Shown here piece after piece: positions 53,119-60,066 of a stretch of 64,000 nucleotides of DNA (its first letter is position 1; each line of letters starts with the position of its first letter). This stretch comes from Geminicoccaceae bacterium. GTDB taxonomy: Bacteria > Pseudomonadota > Alphaproteobacteria > Geminicoccales > Geminicoccaceae. The notes below the pieces were generated by a model that saw only the letters and a list, made by a program, of their open reading frames with translations, had not been told where the DNA came from and did no database searches. The stretch lies in contig JANQPX010000020.1 of the NCBI GenBank assembly GCA_028285265.1, positions 310,001-374,000 of the forward strand. Direction: 5' to 3'. The translations under genes were made by a program, and so were the position numbers.

Positions 53119-54701
53119 TTCAAAATGTAACCGTAGGGACCGACGATTCCAGCAGCATCGACGAGACCTGGCGGTGGCGCTTCTCGATGTCCGTCACCTT
53201 CAGTCTTGCCCATCAGGAAGAGCTCGGCCTGGGTTGGCGCATCAAACAACTCCGCAGGCGTGAGCAACGATCCCGGCCGGACTGGACGGACCAAATGTGG
53301 CGTGACGATCACGACCAGTTCGGTCTGCCCTGTTCGCCATGCAGAGCTTCGAAAGAGCGTTCCGAGTACCGGCACGTCACCAAGGATTGGGAATTGACGT
53401 ACGGCATCTTCGAAGTTTTCTTGCAGCAGACCTGCGATAGCGAAACTTTGACCATCACCAAGCTCGATCGTGGTCTCTGCTCGACGCACCTTAAGCCCAG
53501 GGATGACGAGATCGTCAGCCAAGATCGAGGTGTTTGGATCGATCTCACTGACCTCGGTAAAGAGCTCCAAGTTGATGAAGTCACTCGCGAGGACGGTTGG
53601 CGTGAACGAAAGACTGACTCCGAACTCTTTAAACTCGATTGTGATCTCAACCCCTTCGTCGTCCTGATCTCGGCCAACAGGAATGGGAAACTCGCCCCCC
53701 GCGAGAAATTCAGCACTGTCACCGGAAAGGGCGATCAGATTGGGCTCGGCAAGAGTCTTGATCACCCCCTTGTCTTCGAGCGTATCTAAGATGAGGTCGA
53801 GTGAGAGATCGCCGATAGTCGCCGCTAGATCGGCGACGGCGAAACTAGCGGGATTGAGCGTCGGCCCATCGCCGGTAATCAGCGATGTCTGGACATCACT
53901 ACCATTGACCTCGAACGCATTGGTGAATCCAAGCTGTTTCACGACCGAGCGTTCGACTTCGGCGAAGCGCACAGCCAGCATGACCTGCTGACTGCCCGTT
54001 ACCTCGACAAGATTGGTGACTCGGTCTGGTGCAAAGCGGTTGGCGATTGCCAGGGCCCTGTCGAGTGCCGCTGCGCTCGCGACCTGACCACTAAGGACCA
54101 AGCCATCATGGGCTGGCCTGACTTCAAAGCGCTGCCCAGGTACCAACTCATGAAGCTGCTTTTTGAGCTCATCAAGATTAAAACTGACGACGAGATCCAC
54201 CACCGCCATAACCTCGCCACGCTCCCCTGTGACGGTGAGACTTGTGGTGCCGAACGCTTTACCAAAGACATAGATGGAGCTCGTGTTCAGCGGAACGACA
54301 TCTGCGATTTCCGGATTACCAATCGAGACTTCACCAAAGCTGCCATCAAGGTGGATAACCTGGCTCATGTTAATCGGCACGAGAACAGTACCGGAGTGCA
54401 AATCGCTTGGCAGCAAAAGCGATTGCTGTCTCTGCCGTACTGTCGCCTGATCGGCAGCGATGACAGCACCGGGAGCTGCTCCTGAACCTGATGGCTCAGC
54501 TTGAAGCGCCGGTGGCAACCGACTGAGCGTACCATCATTCAACAGGTCGCTTGACAGCCCACCCAATTGGGAAAGCGTCGGCCGTCTGTCCTCTGGCTCG
54601 CTGGCCAAGCTTGTCATGCTGTGGAGCAGAGCAAGGATCAGCACACCCGCGAGGCAAAAGTTGAAGGTCAAGCGATCGTAGAGGCGCGAAGCTACCGGCA
54701 T
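53115..54701 (-). CDS. rcpA: Flp pilus outer-membrane secretin RcpA/CpaC
   Basis: 528 aa. A signal-like N-terminal hydrophobic segment (FCLAGVLILALLHSMTSLAS) precedes a pilus N-domain (VPINMSQVIHLDGSFGEVSIGNPEIADVVPL, SSIYVFGKAFGTTSLTV) and a BON-like region (RPAHDGLVLSGQVASAAALDRAL). The secretin domain ends with IAGLLQENFEDAVRQFPILGDVPVLGTLFRS and ELVVIVTPHLVRP, the family signature. It forms the outer-membrane channel for the Flp fibre. The 81-nt spacing to cpaB is the largest gap within the locus except that after flp. Confidence 0.94.
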   Translation of the reverse strand: MPVASRLYDRLTFNFCLAGVLILALLHSMTSLASEPEDRRPTLSQLGGLSSDLLNDGTLSRLPPALQAEPSGSGAAPGAVIAADQATVRQRQQSLLLPSDLHSGTVLVPINMSQVIHLDGSFGEVSIGNPEIADVVPLNTSSIYVFGKAFGTTSLTVTGERGEVMAVVDLVVSFNLDELKKQLHELVPGQRFEVRPAHDGLVLSGQVASAAALDRALAIANRFAPDRVTNLVEVTGSQQVMLAVRFAEVERSVVKQLGFTNAFEVNGSDVQTSLITGDGPTLNPASFAVADLAATIGDLSLDLILDTLEDKGVIKTLAEPNLIALSGDSAEFLAGGEFPIPVGRDQDDEGVEITIEFKEFGVSLSFTPTVLASDFINLELFTEVSEIDPNTSILADDLVIPGLKVRRAETTIELGDGQSFAIAGLLQENFEDAVRQFPILGDVPVLGTLFRSSAWRTGQTELVVIVTPHLVRPVRPGSLLTPAELFDAPTQAELFLMGKTEGDGHREAPPPGLVDAAGIVGPYGYILK

Positions 54702-54782
54702 CGGCCAAGTCCATCAGCAAGGGTTGAAGCGCGAATTCAGCGAGTCGACGTTAGTTTGAAGGCATGAAGACCATCGGGAAGG

Positions 54783-55580
54783 CTAGCCGCTTGGTACTTC
54801 GACCGTCGATCGCTGACCACGGCGATTGACAACAATCTCCGGCAAGCGTGCCTTGACCGGCCGGGGCTCGGCTTTAGCCGTCTCCGTCAGATCGTCTACG
54901 CTAATACTCTGAAGTTCGAGCCGATCAGCCGCATCAATATGGCGAAGGCTAAGGCTCAGGGTGCCTGCTTGTTGCGCCAGCGCCAGCCTTTGCGCATTCG
55001 CCGGGCTTACCTGAACGGTCACGGTCCTGATGCTGTTCGACTCTTGTGTGCGCTTTTTACCTTTCTGGTCGATGCCGAGCACCTCGACGTCCTGCAGTAG
55101 AGTCGACGTCACCAATTGTTGCTCGACATTTCTAGTCAACGTGAGATCGATCCGATCAGAAGGCGCGATTAAGCCCGCGACACCGGTGACATCGTTGACC
55201 CTTATGGTCATTGCGCGCATGGATGGGTCAATCTGTTGGGTGATCGATACCAGCTCGCCATAGTCAGAGATTTTCGACTCGAAGAGAATATCGCCTTTAG
55301 CGAGGGGCAACTTGGCCCGTCTTTCTTTCCCCTCGACCTCACTGATCACTTGACTGAGGGAAGAGAATGAACCGTTCGGCACAGCATGAATTGGCCATGA
55401 CTGGACTGCCAACATGTCAGCACTCATCACTTCGCCAAAGGCAACGTCGTCAACAACCACGACAACATCGCGCAAAGCTTGTTGCGCACCGGGCGTCTTA
55501 ATGAAGAGCTGAACGTAGACGACGGCACTCCCGGCGACGCAAACGCCGAGCAGTACGGTTAGGAGAGAACGAAGGCGCAT
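54783..55580 (-). CDS. cpaB: Flp pilus assembly protein CpaB/RcpC
   Basis: 265 aa. One N-terminal membrane anchor (LRSLLTVLLGVCVAGSAVVYVQLF) followed by the SAF domain (VAFGEVMSADMLAVQSWP, KLPLAKGDILFESKIS) and the CpaB core AMTIRVNDVTGVAGLIAPSDRIDLTLT with TLLQDVEVLGID. It is thought to cap or gate the secretin and interact with peptidoglycan or the septum. First gene after flp. Confidence 0.93.
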   Translation of the reverse strand: MRLRSLLTVLLGVCVAGSAVVYVQLFIKTPGAQQALRDVVVVVDDVAFGEVMSADMLAVQSWPIHAVPNGSFSSLSQVISEVEGKERRAKLPLAKGDILFESKISDYGELVSITQQIDPSMRAMTIRVNDVTGVAGLIAPSDRIDLTLTRNVEQQLVTSTLLQDVEVLGIDQKGKKRTQESNSIRTVTVQVSPANAQRLALAQQAGTLSLSLRHIDAADRLELQSISVDDLTETAKAEPRPVKARLPEIVVNRRGQRSTVEVPSG

Positions 55581-55634
55581 CGACTTCTCCCGTCGAACGA
55601 GTGAATACCAAGTGAAAAGAGGTCAATGAGAAGC

Positions 55635-55662
55635 GACGGCTTGCTTGAACGAACAAGCCGTC
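55635..55662 (-). terminator. Hairpin between flp and cpaB, likely attenuator
   Basis: GACGGCTTG, 10-nt loop, CAAGCCGTC: a perfect 9-bp stem starting 15 nt after the flp stop in transcription direction, with no strong T-run. Such a stem between flp and the rest of the locus would give far more pilin mRNA than machinery mRNA by partial termination or 3'-end protection. Confidence 0.55.
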
Positions 55663-55677
55663 ACTCTCAATAAGCGC

Positions 55678-55875
55678 TTACGGCGCTGCACCTGTGGCAA
55701 GAACCCCGACTGAAGTGGCGACGGCGTCGAAGATCGTCGTAAGTTCGGGTCCGATGGCGCTGACCGCGGTCACCGTGCCGGCGATCAGGACAGCGAAAAT
55801 AACGGCATATTCGACAAGCGCCGCGCCCTTCTCGTCCCGTGCGTATTGCTTGATTAGGCTGGCCAAGAGAGACAT
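55678..55875 (-). CDS. flp: Flp major pilin
   Basis: 65 aa from ATG 55875, which follows GGAGGA; the frame is open to 55929. The leader MSLLASLIKQYARDEKG ends in Gly, and AALVEYAVIFAVLIAGTVTAVS follows, with the Glu-Tyr pair at +5/+6 that defines Flp pilins cut by TadV. The mature pilin is about 48 aa and mostly the hydrophobic helix. First gene of the tad locus, with an unusually AT-rich promoter region upstream. Confidence 0.95.
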   Translation of the reverse strand: MSLLASLIKQYARDEKGAALVEYAVIFAVLIAGTVTAVSAIGPELTTIFDAVATSVGVLATGAAP

Positions 55876-55944
55876 GGAATTCCTCCGATGCATTCTCGTT
55901 TGAGGGGAACGCGGCGGAACGTAAGGCAATCCAATCCGCGACTG

Positions 55945-56050
55945 ACGCGTTTATAATACGAAAGATATTAAACTATAAAATTATTTAAATGTGCCAAAAA
56001 TCTATCTTTATGGGATAAGCTCAAACAAATTATAACTTTTAGGCGAATAA
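55945..56050. promoter_or_regulatory. AT-rich divergent promoter region of flp and a LuxR gene
   Basis: About 100 bp of strongly AT-rich sequence (TTTATAATACG, ATATTAAACTATAAAATTATTTAAAT, CAAATTATAACTTTT) in an otherwise GC-rich window. TATAAT-like hexamers occur on both strands. It lies between flp (minus) and the LuxR-type gene (plus) and could serve as UP-elements and as a site for a xenogeneic-silencer or Ros/MucR-type protein. Confidence 0.55.
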
Positions 56051-56151
56051 GCGTGACATTTTTAACACACTTAGCGCTTTTGCGTTATACGCGAAAAAAT
56101 CGTGTCTTTTGTGACTTGAGCGTTGGTTTTTTCCCGACTATCCAAATCGCT

Positions 56152-57018
56152 ATGGGAGAGTGCTGCTCCCGAGAAATCAAGAGCGACGGAGTCAACGCCT
56201 TGGCCATCCATACCGGAAACCACGCCGATGTTTTTACTGCTCTCGATCGCGCCTACGGGCTGATTGATGGCTCTACCTCCTGGCCAGATTGCCTGGAGGC
56301 CCTCACAGATATGCCCGGCCTCGATGTCGCCAAACTCATGCTTTATGATTGCGGCCGTTGCCAAAGCCGGATCGTCGAGGCAGCGGGCATCGAAGCGGAC
56401 AGAGGAAGGCTCTTACAAAATCAGGGGATCGATGAAGCGCTTTGGCGTTCAACGCCGGGAGCGATCTGGCAACCTTCTAGAAACGGCGAACGGCAAGCAC
56501 CTGATTATCGCCTCCTCGGCTATTCGGTGCTTGATCGCGACAGCCTCCACATTCTCTACCTCGAGTGCCTAGGTGCCCGAGTGGAAGCGAGCCAGGCGCT
56601 CAATAGCCGCCATCTGTTGCAAACTGTCTTACCCCACCTTCATCGAGCCTGCCGTCTGCATCGTTCGATCACTGGAGATGACCTCAGTAGATTTGCAGCG
56701 CCCGATCTGAAGGAACCTGTCGCGGCCGCCGGTCTTCCGATCGAACTTCGTCTACGTCGTCGCTTCAAACTCTCCAAAGCTGAAGCCAGGGTCGCTACAC
56801 TCTTGGCTGATGGCCTTTCGCCACGCATGATTGCCGAGCGTCTCAACGTATCGATTCATACCGTTCGGAGCCAACTCCAGGCGATCTTCAGTAAGACCGA
56901 TACATCGCGGCAGGCCGAGCTCACCAGCCTCATTCTCAAGGAAACGGAGATCCCGAGGGCCGTCTGCCAGACAGGACCCGTTCGTATTGATCATGGCGAG
57001 CGGTCGCCATGTCCCTAA
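56152..57018 (+). CDS. LuxR-type HTH regulator next to the tad locus
   Basis: 288 aa from ATG 56152. The frame is open from GTG 56053, but those 33 residues lie in the AT-rich promoter stretch. The C-terminal helix-turn-helix is clear: LSKAEARVATLLADGLSPRMIAERLNVSIHTVRSQLQAIFSKTDTSRQAEL. The N-terminal 200 residues match no receiver or autoinducer domain I can recognise. It is divergent from flp and overlaps the GGDEF/EAL gene by 10 nt, so it is likely to control pilus and/or c-di-GMP output. Confidence 0.85.
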   Translation: MGECCSREIKSDGVNALAIHTGNHADVFTALDRAYGLIDGSTSWPDCLEALTDMPGLDVAKLMLYDCGRCQSRIVEAAGIEADRGRLLQNQGIDEALWRSTPGAIWQPSRNGERQAPDYRLLGYSVLDRDSLHILYLECLGARVEASQALNSRHLLQTVLPHLHRACRLHRSITGDDLSRFAAPDLKEPVAAAGLPIELRLRRRFKLSKAEARVATLLADGLSPRMIAERLNVSIHTVRSQLQAIFSKTDTSRQAELTSLILKETEIPRAVCQTGPVRIDHGERSPCP

Positions 57019-59453
57019 GATTCCGCCTCGCGCTATGGATCGCGATTGCCGAGACGGTGTTTCTTATTATCTATCTACTGGCGGAGATGCCCACTCACCA
57101 ACCTTTTGACCTATCCAGGGTCTCGGCAACTTTTTTTGCTGGCATGGCGCTCAATGGCTTGATCGCGATGACCATCGCGCATGTGTTTACGCGACGTTTG
57201 AGCGAACTCGCAGACGCTGCGGATGCAATCGCGGCCGGCAACCCCCACTACTGCATTGTCGCCGCTGGAGACGACGATATTGCGAGGTTGGGACGCGCTT
57301 TCAATAACATTGTTGCGCGGATGCAGACCCATCTTCAGCATGTCAAGGAATCACGCGATCGGCTGATCAAGCCGACCGAGGCCATGTCCGAGGGCTTCGC
57401 GCTTTGGGACAGGAACGATCGGCTGCTCCTCTTCAACAAGCAGTTTCGGATCATCTTCAAGCCGATCGAGTGTTCCATCCGAACAGGCATGAGCTTTGGC
57501 CTGTTCGCGCGTTTGGTTGGCGATTGTCTTATCGACCATGACGATGACGCCGACCGTGAACGCTGGCTTGAGGAGATAACGAGTCAACATCGTGCACCCA
57601 AAGGTACCCATGACATGCCATTTCATAATGGCCGTTGGACCTCGGTCTACGAGTTCAAAACACCCGATGGCGAGATTATTTCCATTTACAGCGATGTGAC
57701 GGAACGGCGCGCGCGCGAAATGGATCTAGAAATCGGTCGGACCAAGCTACGCGCGATCATGAACTCGGTTGTTGATGGCATCTTGACCATCAATGCTGAC
57801 GGCCGCATCGAAAGCAGCAATCTAGCTGCTGCTGAAATGTTCGGCTACCAGGATGATGAAATCCACGGCCGCATGCTGGACGAACTGGTACCGGAAGTCG
57901 CTGCGATTGACCCAACGGGTGTGCTCTCGATCACAGGGCTCGCGACTATGCCAAACGATCACGCGGTGGAGGTCTCAGGGCGACGTCAAGGCGGCGCAAC
58001 CTTTCCCATTGAACTCTCGGTGACGGAAAGCGATCTTCAAGACAATCATGCCTTCATCGCCACGATCCGTGACGTGACCACGCGGAAGCAAAATGAAGAG
58101 ATGATCCGCTACCAGGCGACTCATGATGCCTTGACCGATCTTCCCAACCGGTCCGTCTTTGACACCAATCTTGAAGACTGTCTCGAGATCGCCGCACGAA
58201 CCGGCGAGCGCCTTGCTGTCCTGTTTCTTGATCTGGACCGCTTCAAAATGGTCAATGACACGCTCGGCCATTCTGTCGGCGATGCGCTTCTGGTCGAACT
58301 CGGCAAGCGTCTCCGAGGCTCACTACGGGAGAGTGACATCGTCGCTCGGATGGGGGGAGACGAGTTCATTCTCGTACTACGCCATCTCTCCTGCCGTGAT
58401 GATGCGACCTTAAAAGCCAACCGCATTCTTGAGGCGATACAACCACCATTCGTGCTTGAAGGCCATGAACTGCACGTCACTGCAAGCATTGGCATCAGCA
58501 TGTTTCCGGACGATGGCAGAACGTCGGAGCATCTTCTAAAAATGGCTGATCTCGCACTGTATCGCGCAAAGGACGAGGGCCGCAATCGGGCGGAACTTTG
58601 CACGCCTACGATGGACGCGTCGGTGCGTCATCAGATGCGTCTCGAGACCGATCTTCGAGCTGCGATTGAACATGGACAGTTGACACTCGTCTACCAGCCG
58701 CAGGTCCATTTGCACTCGGGGCGCGTTGTCGGCGTAGAAACGCTCGCTCGCTGGGAGCATCCAGAACTCGGCGTCATTCCGCCTAGTCAATTTATCCCGC
58801 TCGCGGAAGAGACGGGCTTGATCTACGATCTCGGCCTTTGGGTGCTCCGCTCTGCTTGTAAGCAGCACAAACGCTGGCGAGAAGCTGGCCTTGCCAAGTT
58901 GCGGCTCGCCGTCAACATGTCGGGTCGGCAGCTACAACGCGCTGGCATTCAAGACGATCTCCTCCGAGTCTTTGACGAGACTGACATGGTTCTTGATTGC
59001 CTAGAGCTTGAGCTGACGGAAAGTATCCTGATGCAACCGGGAGAGAGCGGCGACATTCTTTCCTGGCTGACCGGCATGGGAATCAATCTTGCCCTCGACG
59101 ACTTTGGCACAGGGTATTCTGCACTTAGCTATCTTCGTCGCTTTCCGATGGATCGGATCAAAATTGACCGTTCTTTCGTGAACGAGATCGACACCAATCA
59201 AAGCGATGCTGCACTGGCTCGTGCGATTATCGGCATGGCTCATGGACTCAATATGCAGGTGATCGCAGAGGGTGTTGAAACCGAAGCGCAACTTGATCTT
59301 TTGAAGCATTATGGTTGCGATGAGGCCCAGGGCTATCTACTGGCGAAACCCATGGCACCCTCAGGCATCCCAAATCTTGCGACCTCCCAAATTGGCAAAG
59401 CAAGTTCGTCCCATCAGGGTGCAAACCAGCGCCTGCCCGAGACGGTGCGATGA
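57009..59453 (+). CDS. Membrane GGDEF/EAL protein with HAMP and PAS domains
   Basis: 814 aa. Two membrane helices at the N-terminus (ALWIAIAETVFLIIYLLAE; SATFFAGMALNGLIAMTIAHVF) lead to a HAMP-like segment (RRLSELADAADAIAAGN), a PAS-like domain with EGFALWDRNDRLLLFNKQF, then a clear PAS (LRAIMNSVVDGILTINADGRIESSNLAAAEMFG). The GGDEF domain has MGGDEFILV with an upstream RxxD inhibitory site (RESD). The EAL domain has ETLARW, VNMSGRQL, LELTESIL, DDFGTGYSAL, KIDRSF and AEGVETE, so both c-di-GMP synthase and phosphodiesterase residues are intact. It starts inside the end of the LuxR gene, implying coupling. Confidence 0.95.
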   Translation: MSLRFRLALWIAIAETVFLIIYLLAEMPTHQPFDLSRVSATFFAGMALNGLIAMTIAHVFTRRLSELADAADAIAAGNPHYCIVAAGDDDIARLGRAFNNIVARMQTHLQHVKESRDRLIKPTEAMSEGFALWDRNDRLLLFNKQFRIIFKPIECSIRTGMSFGLFARLVGDCLIDHDDDADRERWLEEITSQHRAPKGTHDMPFHNGRWTSVYEFKTPDGEIISIYSDVTERRAREMDLEIGRTKLRAIMNSVVDGILTINADGRIESSNLAAAEMFGYQDDEIHGRMLDELVPEVAAIDPTGVLSITGLATMPNDHAVEVSGRRQGGATFPIELSVTESDLQDNHAFIATIRDVTTRKQNEEMIRYQATHDALTDLPNRSVFDTNLEDCLEIAARTGERLAVLFLDLDRFKMVNDTLGHSVGDALLVELGKRLRGSLRESDIVARMGGDEFILVLRHLSCRDDATLKANRILEAIQPPFVLEGHELHVTASIGISMFPDDGRTSEHLLKMADLALYRAKDEGRNRAELCTPTMDASVRHQMRLETDLRAAIEHGQLTLVYQPQVHLHSGRVVGVETLARWEHPELGVIPPSQFIPLAEETGLIYDLGLWVLRSACKQHKRWREAGLAKLRLAVNMSGRQLQRAGIQDDLLRVFDETDMVLDCLELELTESILMQPGESGDILSWLTGMGINLALDDFGTGYSALSYLRRFPMDRIKIDRSFVNEIDTNQSDAALARAIIGMAHGLNMQVIAEGVETEAQLDLLKHYGCDEAQGYLLAKPMAPSGIPNLATSQIGKASSSHQGANQRLPETVR

Positions 59454-59619
59454 GGAGGCATGTTGCGTTCGTCACGGCATTGTGACCGCTGGCGACGAAC
59501 CCTACTTGATTGAAACACGATCGCATCTCGTATAAGCACGGGTCTCTGTTCAACGATCGCGTTGTTGTCAACGCAGGTCAGAACCCGTTATCGGCCATCA
59601 AAAGTTGGGGGAGTACTTC

Positions 59620-60066
59620 ATGTTGAGATCGATTGCAGTTGCCATTTTTTGCTGCATCGCGACGTCGTCTATCGCTGCTGAAGGTTTGGTGGTCAAACCG
59701 AGCAACTATTCCGTCGGTGAGACGATCGATCGTCTGCAGGCCATGCTCGAGGAAAAAGGCCTAAAGATCTTTGCACGCATTGATCACCAGGCAGGGGCCG
59801 AAGGGGCTGGGCTTGAGCTTCGCCCGACTCAGGTTCTCATTTTTGGCAATCCAAAACTAGGAACGCCACTCATGACAGGGGCGCAAAGCGTGGCGATCGA
59901 CTTGCCGCAGAAAGCCTTAGCTTATGAAGATGGGGACGGCCAGGTGTATCTCGCCTATAACGATGTGGGCTATCTTCAGGCACGCCACAGCATCACCGAT
60001 CGCGATGAGGTCCTTGGAAAAATCCGCGGCGCTCTCGGCAAGTTCACCGACGCTGCGACGAAGTAG
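59620..60066 (+). CDS. DUF302 exported protein
   Basis: 148 aa from ATG 59620, preceded by GGGGGAG at 6 nt; a TTG at 59605 is in frame but less likely. A signal peptide MLRSIAVAIFCCIATSSIAA is followed by the DUF302 pattern: VGETIDRLQAMLEEKGLKIFARIDHQAGAEGAGLELRPTQVLIFGNPKLGTPLM, then VAIDLPQKALAYED and VYLAYNDVGYL. DUF302 is a small alpha/beta fold of unknown function, often periplasmic. The end overlaps the convergent GGDEF/EAL gene by 23 nt. Confidence 0.88.
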   Translation: MLRSIAVAIFCCIATSSIAAEGLVVKPSNYSVGETIDRLQAMLEEKGLKIFARIDHQAGAEGAGLELRPTQVLIFGNPKLGTPLMTGAQSVAIDLPQKALAYEDGDGQVYLAYNDVGYLQARHSITDRDEVLGKIRGALGKFTDAATK

